A stretch of DNA of 64,000 bases from Gracilaria vermiculophylla (GCA_019155205.2 JAHNZQ020000049.1:1427369-1491368), one strand, 5' to 3'. Positions 10,954-22,216 are shown, numbered from the stretch's first letter. Program-made: numbers and translations. The notes: generated by a model not told the origin, from the sequence alone.

Positions 10954-12080
10954 TCAAAGACACCCCGTGGAGACGGTAACAAAGCACGTAATTGAGTCTA
11001 TGTGACTGGTAGTTTTCAAACTCCCGACGGTTCCTGAGCTTTTCTTGTCCGTTCTGTACTTTTGGGAGCGCGTACTTCGTGCCGATCCATCAACCGCTTT
11101 TTTTGTTGCAAGTTCGGGTTTGAGCGCATCCTTCCCAGAATCAATCGCTAGAGGGCATTTGTCAATCCAGTGATGTTCCTCTGTCTCTTTGCATGGTAAG
11201 TGTTGACAACGTGAAGGCGGTGGTGCGGAAGTTCTGTCTTGTAAAGAACAAGTAGATGAGTGGCCTTTTAAGGCGGGTGGCATCTTGTCTTTCTGGCTTG
11301 AAGAGATATTATGGAAATTTGAAGCCCTGTGTTTGTGGGAGTTCTGGTTCCTGTTTTTCATTGGGGGTCCATTGTGGAGGATCGGAAGAGCTTCAGCGAT
11401 TTACATTGCGTGCTTCATGAAAGCTTTCACGTCCTCGCAGTAGGAGTGGTATATGAGCTTCAGATCATGTTTCAGATGTTGCTCAAGAGCGCGCGATTTG
11501 GTAGCTAATACTAGGTGCTTGGCGATATGTTTGGGATGGTCTTTTATCATCCATGTTAGGTTATTCCGGCACAGAGTAGACACGTAAGATGTGAATAGAT
11601 GCTTCATTCTTGAGCGGCAAGATGTGTCGGTCATGTCCATGGTATCATTTTTTTGATAATAGAGTCAACTACAGCAATTGTCGTCATGTCCTTTTCCTCT
11701 TCAGCCTCGGATTCCAAGTATTGTTGGAGTTCTTCATCGGTGATTTCGTCAACGCTTTTGGCACGCAGGATTTCGTCTAATTCTATGGTTGACTGATGCC
11801 ATTCTGGGTCGACGCAGTATGACAGATTCACGGGTCTAACGTGCTTCATTGTTGTTGAATCGACAACAACCAATTGAAGTGCTCTCACTGTAACTTCTTC
11901 TACACGCTGGTCATAACGCTGGAAAGAATTGTGGGGCAATTTTGGAGTTGTGGTGGTGAGTTGCGGGTGTGCGACAGAAAAAGCTGCAGAAGTTGGTTCT
12001 TGAAGCATGTAGTTATATTTGTTATCGTTGGCATCTATAGGCTCCGGTGCAGACGCAGTTAGCACTGATGCGGATGACAT
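10954..12080 (-). pseudogene. gag remnant of a second Ty3-type element, minus strand
   Basis: Three successive minus-strand frames read in order: 12080-11631 (149 residues, acidic linker with LESEAEEEKDM), 11640-11401 (79 residues, helical, capsid-like with RNNLTWMIKDHPKHIAKHLV) and 11361-10954 (135 residues). The last contains a zinc-knuckle-like C-x4-C-x6-H-x4-C (CQHLPCKETEEHHWIDKCP). The second frame overlaps the first by ten bases in another register, consistent with one frameshift in a once continuous gag. It is far better preserved than the pol fragment on the opposite strand beside it. Confidence 0.5.
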
Positions 12081-12099
12081 GAATTTGATCCAACAGATG

Positions 12100-12590
12100 T
12101 AAAGTGCTATTCAACCGATTTATCGGCAACGATCATTGTGCGCTTGTCGGCTACGAGCGTGAGAAGTGCAGTTTGATGCCTCCTGTATTTTACTGAAGGG
12201 GTTGTGATCAGTGCCTTAAATGTATTGTGTTGTTTTCATATTGGAAAACACTTTAAGCGAGTATACCTATGACATGTCATGTGCCTTCTATGCCAAGAAG
12301 GTGGCCAACGTGGGATGGTGCCATCCACTACCCTTGGGCAACCTTGAAGTACAAGATGATGATTTCGAAGTTGGTAAACTGAGACTGAAGTTATTTTCCC
12401 TGGGAGTCCCAGGAAGATGTACTAGGACGCGTAAACGATGCAATGATAAGCAGAATTTCGAAACATCTGAATAAGCAATCTAAAATTGCTCAAAAGATAT
12501 CCGTCTTGTAGTTTAAAGACATTTTACGAGTCAAGCTTGGAAAAGATCCTCCTGTCGAGGTTGAATCAATAAAGATTGAGTTTTAAGATG
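12100..12590. other. Junction between inverted gag and pol
   Basis: The 500 bases between the minus-strand gag and the plus-strand pol contain a short open frame at 12220-12474 without a known motif. No LTR or inverted repeat was recognised that would explain the head-to-head arrangement. Confidence 0.3.
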
Positions 12591-15500
12591 ATGAACGACC
12601 AATTACGTCCGTCGGCGTACTTGCTCTTCCGAACGAATTTCTTTTCTGAAAACCCAAAGTTGATGAAGTGATTGATACTGGGTATCTTGCAAGAAACAAC
12701 TCTTCTAAGTGGACATGTGCTCCTCTAATTGTTCCTAAGCTTGTTAAGAAAGGATTTCGATTTACTGTCGACCTACGGCCTATCAAATTGCAGACAAAGA
12801 AAGTGGTCTGTCAACTGCCACATTTTGAGCCTTTGTTTCTAAAGCTCACGTGGCCAAATTTATGGTTCAATTTGGACTATCTCCGGGAATATTGGTGATT
12901 CCCGTTGTCTGAAACATCTCGTGGACCCCCACCATTTCACACATCCTTCGGTATGTACGCTCGCAACAGAGCATTGGACGGTGCTATAAATGCCATATCC
13001 TACTTCCAATCATCTGTGGAAGCTTTATTTATTTATCTGGAAATTATTATCATATCGATGACCTACTTGGAAACGCCACCGACTTTGCCTCTCTATTGGA
13101 GAAGTAACGATCATATTTCGAAGTCTGCCGTGAAAGGGGACTCAAACGGAATCCTTTGAAATGGCATCTTGTTACAGATAAATTTAACTTCTGTGGACGA
13201 TTCGTCAACAAGAAAGGCGTCAAATTCTATCCACGACAGTACGAGAGTCAAAGTAATATGTCTGCATCTACGACCATTGGTGGAATAATGGAGATAGTAG
13301 ATGGTGCTAATTGTATGAGAATTTCAATACGGAACTTTGCACAGCTCATTACGCCTCTACATGATTTATTTGAGGCCAATTGCGTATAGCACAAATCTCG
13401 CAAAAAGACGAGTCTCATGAACTCCATTATCTTAGCTTGGAGGGATGAGTATCATAGCGCATTCCAAAGCCTCGTTACTGCGATCAAGTAGCAGGCTGTT
13501 TTCGCAAATGTCGATCCTAACAAATGACTTTGATTATTTATGGATGCATTGGAACCTCATTGGTCAGGAGTTCCTACTCAAGTAACTCAGAGCGAATTTA
13601 GATCATGAAAGGTACGTCGGTACTGGGAACATTCCCGAGAAGGTTTACTGTCTGGATCGTTTCAAAGTTCATCTAGCCTTTGAAAAATGTCTGAAAAAGA
13701 GTCATGTGCAATCGTGGCGTCGACAATAAGATATTTACACAACGTAGTGGTATGTCCCAAATGCTCATTATTCACGGACCACAACAGTATTCTGTACATA
13801 CCATCACCTAGTACACTTAATGCGAATGTAGCCAGAATTTTTCTTAAACAAGTTCAACGTTGGGCTCTACGATTGGCTTCATAAAACTTATCAATCGAGC
13901 ATATAACTTTTAAGAGCTATGCATGAGCTGATATACCAACTCGTTGGGCCGCTACAGGCTATGATATTTCTCCTGCTCACAGATTGAGTGCAATCAAAAT
14001 ATCTCTTCTGACATGAGATAGGTCTGGATTACCTTCTCTAGATTTTATGTACGAATCGCAGAAGAAAGGTAATCCTCCTAATGGTTCCAATTTCATATAG
14101 AACTCCGGCTGCCCGGAACTCTTAACGCAGTCTTCCAGTGACCTTCCACTGTGGAAAGATCAGAAATGTACGCTTTATACAAATAGAAACGATCAAGAAT
14201 TGCATTTACTCGTATCTATTTCTCCACACTTTGAACTTGGCGGTCATCGTGGATATATAACTATCTGTTCGGTCGTCAAAGAGAAGATGGTCTGGAACAT
14301 TCTGGAGGAAGACATCAAGACATTCGTCGAAGGTTGCCTTGTTTGTTTACTGTCTGCCCCTGGTGAAAAGCTTCGCCGTTTTCATGATTGCAAATCCATG
14401 CCGAAAAAGTAAGCAAGTTGTTACATTTTTATTACTTATCTATACGCGAGTCGTCCCATAAAAAGAAGTAAACAATCGTGCTGAAGGATGAGTTTTCTCG
14501 TTATTGCTTTCTACGTGCCAGTGAGAAGGCATATACTGAGACAAATGCTGAAGTACGTATTGAAAATTTCACTACACTCGTTCCAGTATCTTCATGGTTC
14601 TCTGATCAAGGCATTCACTTCAGGAACCAGGTTGTGGAGGATCTAGCTAGGATATTTGGTGCTAAGCACAACGTTTCGACTCCCTTTTTTCTGCGGTTAA
14701 GTGGAACTGTGAAAGCAGTGTGTAAGCTGGTTTTTCGAATTAGGGGTGCATTAAGCGCTGAATTGAAGATTTCCAAATCGGAGTGGCCGACTACTGTTCC
14801 ATCGATGAAGAGTATAATGAGTAATACTCATGCACGTCGTCTGGTTAATAGATCTCAGGGTCGTTCAATGACTTTGTTTACACGGAATCGAGAAACTGGA
14901 CACACACCTGTTATCAGTAAAATGTGGACATGTCGCAAACCACGGTTTCCACTTTTCGTTTCCGTTTCCAGCCACGAGAGTCCTGCAGTCATGTTTTTAG
15001 CAATAGATCTCATCAGCACACTAGTTATTGAGTAATACCATTTCGATCAAAGTCTTGCTGCAGAAAATGAAAGATATGGTAGCCCATACAGTGGGTTCTA
15101 ATGCATCACAAGCAATAAAACCGCGAAGTTCACATGTGAAAACACCGTCTAACAGCCAACAAGATGAAACTCAATCTCATCACTTTAACCCGCCTTCATC
15201 AGTTGAAGAATCACAAACATCAATCATCAGTGCCGCCGTTGAAAGTCAAAGATACAAGAATATTTTGCGATATCCCAAAATTGTTAGCACTCATAATGCT
15301 CGTCTAGCTACCAAACAGCATTTGGTAGAGCAAAAAAGGTTCAGCGGTCAATATCATGGGAGCAGATTAACTCGCTTTTTAACGACTCTCAATGTGTAAA
15401 TGCCGATACAAACTGAGCTTAGCCACTGAAACCATCAATTGTAAAAATAACTCGAAAGTCAAACGGTATGGAAGATATTGAATAAATAAGAGGTGACAAC

Positions 15501-15850
15501 TCGATTGTCAATCAGGAAACAGTTTTAGATGCGACACCAGAAATACCATCAGAACAACATCGGACTGCTCAAAGAATGGAAACACCGCCTGCAACTGAAG
15601 CTGATAAGTACTGTCGTTTGTTGAATATACTTAGTGTTGTCCGTTTGACATTTACATGGGAAAATCTTATACTCTGCGCGTCTAGGGAAAAACTTGATCA
15701 GCAATCCGAAGACCTCTGGTCTGAACATATTGCCTCGCTTTATATAGATCTGGAATTTCAACCTGTTGCTAACACAGTTTTAGCAGGTGGAGTCACGCCA
15801 GATGATAACAGTTTTTATTGATTCAGCCTATCGTTCACATGTCCGCAACG
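12590..15850 (+). pseudogene. Second Ty3-type pol remnant (RT, RNase H, integrase)
   Basis: RT motifs appear in order: FRFTVDLRPIKLQTKK at about 12760, a degenerate LDYL strand at 12875, and HIDDLLG at about 13055 (the Y-I-D-D motif with Tyr replaced by His). An RNase H-like stretch follows, with LFMDA near 13530 and LFTDHNSILYI near 13770. The integrase zinc-binding segment (GHRGYITI..., CLVCLLS) is at 14240-14350. The core has a KDEFSRYCFLRASE strand at 14482, SDQGIHFRNQVVEDLARIFG at about 14602 and the EWPTTVPSMKSIMSN helix at 14782. Stops and shifts are frequent. This pol type resembles Ty3 elements seen in oomycetes and red algae and is unlike the first element. Confidence 0.8.
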
Positions 15851-15914
15851 GGGGTGTGCTGAAACGATAATTTGGGGACTTTAAGAGTATTCCGAACCAA
15901 AAGACCCGAATGCG

Positions 15915-16390
15915 TTGGCGTTTTCTGCTGAAGGTAAGTCTCAAATTGTGTATGCTTATTGTTACTTACAAGTTAATCCATTACTGCAATCATTAGTGAC
16001 TCGTGCGTTGATTAGCGATGTGCAGCGCGAAGAACGCATTGAAGATGGTTTACCTCCGAGTAGGTTTGATGGTCGGCATGTTTCGCACAAAACGAAAAAA
16101 AGGCGGAGTGGACATTCGAGAGATATAAATGTTATTTGCGTAGAAAGTCTGGTCTCCGCCTTACAATTTAAAGAAAGTGAGCCTGATGGTGATGGGAGGC
16201 AGATGGAAAGGAGAAAGCGTTCATTCGAGGAAATGGGTGCAGTATATTGAGCTACAAGGTCAAAATTACAAGCGTTGAATGAAGAAAAACAGATGCAGCT
16301 ACAGGGGACCACAAAAGAGGAAAGGACTTTACTGCAGGGTGTAGTTCGAAAACTATTGAGCCAGATTGCAAAGGAGGAGGCGGCCATGTG
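15915..16390 (+). pseudogene. Unrecognised basic/coiled-coil ORF fragment
   Basis: The frame 15915-16250 encodes 111 residues, then a stop, then a further open stretch reading KLQALNEEKQMQLQGTTKEE and ending AKEEAAM. The charge pattern and the C-terminal heptads suggest the DNA-binding plus coiled-coil N-terminus of a transposase-associated or trihelix protein. The family is not identified. It abuts the broken end of the SHMT pseudogene on the opposite strand. Confidence 0.3.
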
Positions 16391-16424
16391 ATCTTTAAAT
16401 GATGAATATTAGCGTTATTGTTTG

Positions 16425-17163
16425 ATAGGAAAGTGAAGACGTCTGCGTACTGAAATGGGCTGTCAGCAACTCCTGAGATGACCAATACGAAAATGTGCTT
16501 CATGTCGATAAGCGAATAGGCTTTGATTGCATATGAAATCTGGTGGAAGCGTTTGTACTCCAATTCGAGAGCGTACTGACTGCCACGCGGAATGATAAGA
16601 TATGTGCGGAAGGCGCTACTACGATGCTCAAGGGCATCGTATTCAATGCAGCCCGTGTGCAGGTGACCGACGTATAGCAGGTTCTCAAAGTGAATACTGG
16701 TGGCAGACACGCGCCTTTTAGGGGTGTAAAACAGGTGAGTCAGGTGGCCATCGGTGGGCAGCTCCAACCCTGGGATGCAGTTGTGAAGGTTGAACAGTTT
16801 TGTATACACGGTAACGTTGTCCACCGATCCAGAGTAGGGATGCACGTTGACGGCCAAGCGACTGGTGTCAAGGTGGAAGGCTGACAGAGCGCAGTCTCTG
16901 CACATGTGCTGCATCTAGGCAACAACTTGCTTGCCGCCGTAGAAGCGCGCACTAGGGTAGCCCTCGAAGTACTTATCGGTTAAGACGGTACCCAAAAAGT
17001 GGAGGATGATGGCGGACGTGGAGTTCTCGGAGGCGATGAGTTCGGGGCTGCGCCACTGGCCTGATTTTTCCTGCTGCAGCAAGCGATATAATTAGGGGGC
17101 TTGGTGGCTGAGGGGAAGGTTGTCGGTGAGCGGCTTGGGGCGTAGGGCGACCAGGCATGGCAT
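16425..17163 (-). pseudogene. 5'-truncate of serine hydroxymethyltransferase
   Basis: The minus strand from an ATG at 17163 reads as the N-terminal half of SHMT, the PLP enzyme that moves one-carbon units between serine and tetrahydrofolate. Diagnostic stretches are PELIASENSTSAI, GTVLTDKYFEGYPSARFYGG, the VNVHPYSGS loop, DGHLTHLFYTPKRRVSATSI and SPFQYADV. Two in-frame stops (TAA 17092-17094, TAG 16915-16917) and many unlikely substitutions show it is dead. Homology stops at about 16430, before the T-T-T-H-K motif with the PLP lysine, and runs into unrelated sequence. It has no introns over this length, compatible with a retrocopy or with an intron-poor parent. Confidence 0.88.
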
Positions 17164-17459
17164 TTTGGGGCGTGGAAACCACGACGGCGGTGTGCGAGCG
17201 TGGAACAGCCGCGGAGGGGCGGCAAAGGCCGAGACAGAAATTTTCGAGCTGCCAAACGGGCAGGTGAGTCGAACAGATTAAGTGAGGGAGTAACAACTGG
17301 ACAGAGATTGGGAACGGAAGAGACGACAGGGAAATTGGAGGCGAAAGAGGCGGCGCGGAGATTGCACGGCACAAGGTCGACGGCGAGGACAGCTCGGCAA
17401 ATAGGTTTTGGCACTTTTCAGCGGTGCATGTATATCTTGGCTGGTCAAGATATTAGCAC

Positions 17460-18290
17460 CGAAATGCCGCCCACCACTCGCGCGCACAGCGGTGCAACTG
17501 CTGTCCGAGTGGCGACGCGGTGGTGTGGCGGCATGGAGGCGCGGCAGCGTGGCGGCGCAACGGCGCCAGGGTGCGGTGGAGTGGCGTAGACAGCCTGACA
17601 GCCTCTCGGCGCGGTGCTATGTCGGCGTAACGGCGCAGTGGCGCGGTGTAGCAGTGGCAATGCGCGTGGTGGGCGGTGGCGCACGCAGCGTACGCGGCTT
17701 GGAATCCCAGCAGCGTGGTGGCACGGCAGCGTGGCGGTGCAAGGGCAGGATGGATTGATGCCGATGCGCGCTGTGCAAAGTGGCACACAGGGCATATGGA
17801 ACGTGGTAGTGCGGCAGGGCGATGATGCGGCGACTCACCGAAGGAGTGGTAAGGCGCGCGGTGCGCAGCGGCGCACGTAGCATACGCGGCGTGGCAGCAC
17901 AGCGGCAGAGTAGCACGCCGCCGCAGTGGCTATGCGTCACACCGGCTCGCCAGCACGCCGGTGTGACGGTGCGATTGCGCGCTGGAGCTAGGGTGTGGTG
18001 GCGCGATAGTGCGGCGGCGCGGCGGAGGAATGGCAGTGGGCGCGGTGCGAAGCGGTTTACGCGGCATGCGCGGCGTGGCAGCGCGGTGGCTGGGCGGCAC
18101 GCCTGCGCGGTGGCTAAGTGGCATGGCGGCATAGCAGCGTATCGGTGCAGCGGCGCGGCGGCGGGGCGGCGCGGCGGTGCGGCGGCGGTGTGGCGCGGTT
18201 AGGCAATGGTGTGGCAGCGCGGTAGAGCATCGGTGCGGGGGCGTGGAGGAGGGTGGCAATGCACGCTGTGTGCGATAGTGCACACGGTGT
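17460..18290. repeat. GC-rich degenerate repeat tract
   Basis: About 830 bases dominated by permutations of GGCGCGGTGGCAGCG. A longer motif resembling GCGCACGTAGCATACGCGGC followed by GTGGCAGC recurs with drift near 17670, 17870, 18050 and 18280, suggesting a period of about 95 or 190 bases. All six frames are open for long runs, giving overlapping chance ORFs rich in Arg/Pro/His or Gly/Arg. I regard none of them as genes. Confidence 0.65.
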
Positions 18291-18635
18291 ATGTGGCATA
18301 CTTGGGGTGCGAGGCGATTTCAACGATGAGACATTGCGCTCGGACGATCACGCGTTCTCCTGGAGTGTCACGCCTACAAGACTGCGCTGCCACGGGACGT
18401 CAAGTGTGTACACGCTCATTCCCTGTTCCTAGTCATCGACGCTCGGTGCAGCCCTCGATACGTGATAGCTGCATCACTTTCCGTCTTGCCATCCCTTCGC
18501 GCCGCTCTCCGATAAAAGTGCCCGGACCCTCCCTCTCTACACGATTTCCTCTCTCAATCGCTCGTTCTCGCCTGCCCGCTCAACCAACACTGTTCCCATC
18601 ACAGACACTCTCCCCATGCAGCCCAATGCGTATGC

Positions 18636-19197
18636 CATACAGGACTAATTTAAGCCGGGCCACCCGTACCCGCCGCATAATTCCGCCTCGCGGCACGAGC
18701 CCTGGCAAGCAGAGAGTGCACCGTCACCTGACATTGGCCCCCCCCCCTGGCACAGCTACTGACGCCTACCACCAACCCACGCTGGCTGTAGCTTCCTCAC
18801 AGTGCTCCTAGTCACCCTACAACAACCCCTACGTGGAGCCGCCGCAGAGATCTTATAACGCCTATAACCCATCTTCGCATGCACCGTCCAAGGCCGCCGC
18901 TCCATATGCGTGTGTCTACCACCCCCCAGCCCCCATGTCGTACGCTTCCGCCCCCATAGTGTACGGCTAGGCCGCCATCGCCCCGTTCTACGCATCCATG
19001 CTGTACATGGGGCAGCCCGTGCCGCACTGAAACCAGCTTGACGACATGCCCGCCCATCAAATCATCCCGCCGTCCGACCTGTCCATCGTTCTTCCCGAGA
19101 GCGACGCCATCGTCGACGACCCCGACCTGTTGAACATGGTCCTGAAGACCAATAACTACTGCGCAATGGACGGCCAGCAGCCTATCCGTCACAAGTA
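18636..19197 (+). pseudogene. Pro/Ser/Tyr-rich pseudogene with three in-frame stops
   Basis: One reading frame from an ATG at 18636 stays coherent to about 19197 except for stops at 18809-18811 (TAG), 18968-18970 (TAG) and 19028-19030 (TGA). The product would be a low-complexity Pro/Ser/Tyr-rich segment (PYNNPYVEPPQRSYNAYNPS) followed by an acidic, folded-looking segment (PPSDLSIVLPESDAIVDDPD). A splice-donor-like GTAAGTA begins at 19195, so further exons may once have followed. The family is not recognised. The clean codon pattern around the stops indicates recent decay. Confidence 0.5.
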
Positions 19198-19611
19198 AGT
19201 ACACTCCCCCAGTGAAAGTTTTGCTGGCAAAGCGTGGCCCGCCGCCGAAGTCTGTCACAGACGTCAGGCCGCACAGCTTTCAAACATCCAACATGAGTCG
19301 CATGAAGAGCAACGTTGCATTTGAGAGGGCTGCAACAGCAGTGCGGTATTTGCAATGACGACGAAGGCAACAGCTGAAGATCGAGAGCAAGGACGGTGAT
19401 ATCGTATCGTGTGTAAGGAAACCGAAGGTCACAGTGCCCCTCTGCGCACAAAACCAAGTGCCTGAAGACGTTCTGCTAGCTCATCTCTCATAGTAGAGCT
19501 CCCTCTTGATCGATTTCTGGCAAGCATGTTATGTCTCTCCATATGAAAAATATCTTGAAGATGAATGCCTGGACTACCAGTAACATGATTATCCTGATGA
19601 TGAGGAATGAA

Positions 19612-20760
19612 CTAATATACATTGTCGTTCGCGCAATCGATCTTAACGTTATGCAGCTTGCAGGCCCACATTTTAATTAACGTCGTCTGACGCAATGAGT
19701 AGCGAAGAGCCGACCAAAAGATTCCAGAACCAGCAATCAGCATTCCGAATACTTGTTTAGCGCAACAACTGGCTCTAGAATGATATGCATTAAACGAACC
19801 CTGTATTGGTGATACATTACGACCTAAATAGGATGTGAGAACTCTTGATGTATAGTATGCTTCATCCACTAAAACAGAAGCCCAACGAGAGTGATCGTCG
19901 CCGCGTAATACAGAGAAAAGTTTTGTGTTACTAAACGCGGTTGAAGCATGCGTCCCATCAGAGTTTTGAGCCGAAAAGAATGACAAGTTGTACCCAGCAT
20001 GCAAGGCTGCTTGAACACAAAGAGCAAAAACATTCTTGTGACTGTTGTGGTACTATCAGTTCTTCTTTCGAGGTAGTAGAGCACAACGTCCGTCAGGAGT
20101 TTTTGTTGACTCCAAAGGTGCGTGTTCCTAAATGTGGTCTCCGGTATTCGCTGTCGCGAGTCGGACGAATTCTTAAAGAGGATCCGCGAACACCAAGCGG
20201 AGGAGGAGGTTCACTGGGCGGACAATGCTCGTACAGGCGCTGCTATGAAGCGATCTGGGCATCGGCGGCTTAGAAACCAGATAATGGTCGACGAAATTCT
20301 CCAACCGGAAAAGTAGATGAAGACTCAAGGGTGCTTAGTTTTACTCCCCCAGAGGTGGAGCTCGACCGGCTGATGAAGTATGAAGCCGGGAGCCCGCCTC
20401 GGGCAGGTCTCAGTACTGTAGTAATTACCCGCATAAATTAACTAGAATAAAAATAAATTTTAACATCCATTAAGGATACTGTAGCACACGTGGGCCGAAT
20501 TATGCACCACGTGGCTAAGTTAATAAAATACGAGCTGTCCTAAGGAACATCACGCCATAAAGCCACATCATCATATTTCCTTAGGATCTACTGTACTATA
20601 AGTGTAGTAATTTATGGGATATGATGCATCCTGCAAGAATAGGCAACGTATTCCGATGGCAAATCCGTCTAATGCTGCGCAGATACAATCAAAAAGACTG
20701 TGCCGTAGCTTCTGAAATAGATTTGATTGTTTTCGTCATTTTTCTTCTATTTGTCAAAAG
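19612..20760 (-). pseudogene. PIF/Harbinger-type (DDE_Tnp_4) transposase, split by a solo LTR
   Basis: Minus-strand reading from about 20760 gives FDCICAALDGFAIGI, with the first catalytic Asp in L-D-G, then PINYYSHK. The frame is interrupted by the LTR at 20046-20600 and resumes with KNVFALCVQAALHAGYNLSF, FSAQNSDGTHASTAF, SVLVDEAYYTSRVLTSYLGR, SFNAYHSRASCCAKQVFGML and a terminal CKLHN. This is the C-terminal DDE domain of Harbinger-superfamily transposases. The family's H-D-S is H-A-S here, and the Glu of V-E-R-x-F-G is Lys, so catalytic acids are lost. Removing one target copy joins the two halves in frame, supporting insertion into a once continuous gene. Confidence 0.8.
20046..20600 (-). 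repeat. Solo LTR of the Ty3 family
   Basis: A 555-base LTR in reverse orientation, starting TGTGGTACTATC and ending ACTGTACTATA. Flanking pentamers are ACTGT and AGTGT, a target duplication with one mismatch. No internal element sequence adjoins it, as expected after LTR-LTR recombination. It interrupts the Harbinger-type transposase. Confidence 0.88.
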
Positions 20761-20978
20761 CCTAACAAAGGCAGTATTAAATAAAGAAAAACAGAATGTC
20801 TCTGAAAAACGCGCTATACTGTTGAGCATCCAAGTCCATATGGCACAAAAATATCTAGTTAGCTTGCTCTTGCTAAAATTCAGAGTGTAACAAACAACAT
20901 TACTATAGTTTGAAAGAGCAGACTACGATAGATTTGCTGTGTTTTTTCGCATCTAATGTGGTTTCAACCTGTTTAGAA

Positions 20979-21532
20979 TGTGGTACTGTCAGCCCTCCTG
21001 TCGAGGTAGTAAAGCACAACGTCCGTTAGGAGTTTTTAGTGACTCCAAAGGCGCGTATTCCTAAAGGTGGTCTCCGGTATCCGCTGTCGCGAGCCGGGGG
21101 AATTCTGAAAGGGATCCGCAAACACCAAGCGGAGGGGAAGGTTCACTGGGCGGACAATGCTCCTACAGGCGCTGCTATGATGCGACCTGGGGATCGGCGG
21201 CTTAGAAACCTGCGTCAATAGACAAGAGACTTCAACCGGAAAATGTAGAAGAAGACTCAAGGGTGCTTGCCTTTACTTCCCCAGAGGTGGAGCTCAACCG
21301 GCAGGTTAAATATCTAGCTGGGAGCCCGCCTCGGCAGGTCGCACTACTGTGCTAATTACCTGCATAAAATATCTAAAATAAATAATAAATTCTACCGTAC
21401 CTTAAAGATACTCTAGCGCACGCGGGCAAGATTATGCACCCCGTGGCCCAGCTAATAAATTACAAACCCTCCTTAGGAATATTATACCTTAAGGCCAAAC
21501 CACCATATTTCTGTAAGAGCCACTGTACTACA
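20979..21532 (-). repeat. 3' LTR of the second Ty3 copy
   Basis: 554 bases, reverse orientation, TGTGGTACTGTCAG to ACTGTACTACA. On the sense strand it is preceded by AGGAAAGGGGG, a convincing polypurine tract for plus-strand priming. It is closer to the canonical family sequence than the LTRs of the first element. Confidence 0.92.
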
Positions 21533-22116
21533 TACCCCCTTTCCTAAATTGCACCACGTCCTCGAGGTGCATCCTCGGCTTTCATGATCCCTGGGGTGGC
21601 TCCTATCGGTGTTGCGGCACGTGCGGCCTCCGGCGTTTCGCCCGTTCTTTCCTTCAGGCGTTCCTTTTTTTTTCTCCATACTCCCGCGCGGCGGGTTGCC
21701 GCGGGCTCGCGCTTCACTCCTTGTGGTGTTCGTGGGCTCCAGCTCCTCTTCACCCGGCGATATCCGCTCCTTCTTGGTGTCCTCCGTCGGTGCTGCTGCG
21801 CCAGTCGGCAGCGCGAACGTCCGCATCCTCCGGGGCATCGTGCGCGGTGCACGCGCGCAACTCCCGTGGACGGAGCGTTGGGCAGTCCCGCGAGGGTACC
21901 GGCCCCGTGGAGGCGTTAGCCACTCTGACTCCTCCGAGGTTACTCCTTTTGGCAACACCCGCGTCTACGCGTCCGCTCGTCTTCTCTCCGTGAAGGCGCC
22001 GGACTCATAAGTTTCTCGTCCGCACCCCCACCGTTCTCCGTTGGATATGAGCGCGCGCCCCGCGATGGTGCTCAATAACTCGTCCGATGCCGGTCATACG
22101 ACTTCGCCTCGGATTT
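21533..22116 (-). pseudogene. 3' internal region of the second Ty3 copy, with a sense ORF
   Basis: Homologous to 8900-9531 of the first element. The shared block AATTGCACCACGTCCTCGAG and its surroundings next to the LTR is clear. The sense (minus) strand carries an ORF at 21482-21958 whose first two thirds are basic and Thr/Glu/Arg rich; the overlapping frame 21544-21852 ends APRGRGAI as in the first copy. Opposite-strand frames (for example 21609-22010) are also open because of high GC. Which strand codes is unresolved. Confidence 0.55.
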
Positions 22117-22216
22117 NNNNNNNNNNNNNNNNNNNNNNNNNNNNNNNNNNNNNNNNNNNNNNNNNNNNNNNNNNNNNNNNNNNNNNNNNNNNNNNNNNNN
22201 NNNNNNNNNNNNNNNN
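22117..22216. other. Assembly gap (100 N)
   Basis: Exactly 100 N, the usual placeholder for a gap of unknown size. It lies within the second Ty3 copy, so repeat collapse is the likely cause. Confidence 0.98.

Noticed and set aside
16252..16914. A 220-residue minus-strand gene starting at 16914
   Set aside because: It is the downstream part of the SHMT pseudogene after an in-frame TAG, and its last 60 residues are unrelated readthrough.
17613..18202. Long overlapping ORFs on both strands in the GC-rich tract, such as 17617-18132 minus and 17822-18202 plus
   Set aside because: They are open in many frames at once because of low-complexity GC-rich repeat sequence, have no domains, and their composition simply reflects the repeat.
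21609..22010. Plus-strand ORFs in the second Ty3 copy as host genes
   Set aside because: The region is the 3' internal part of the element, aligned to the first copy next to the LTR; these frames are antisense to it and GC-driven.
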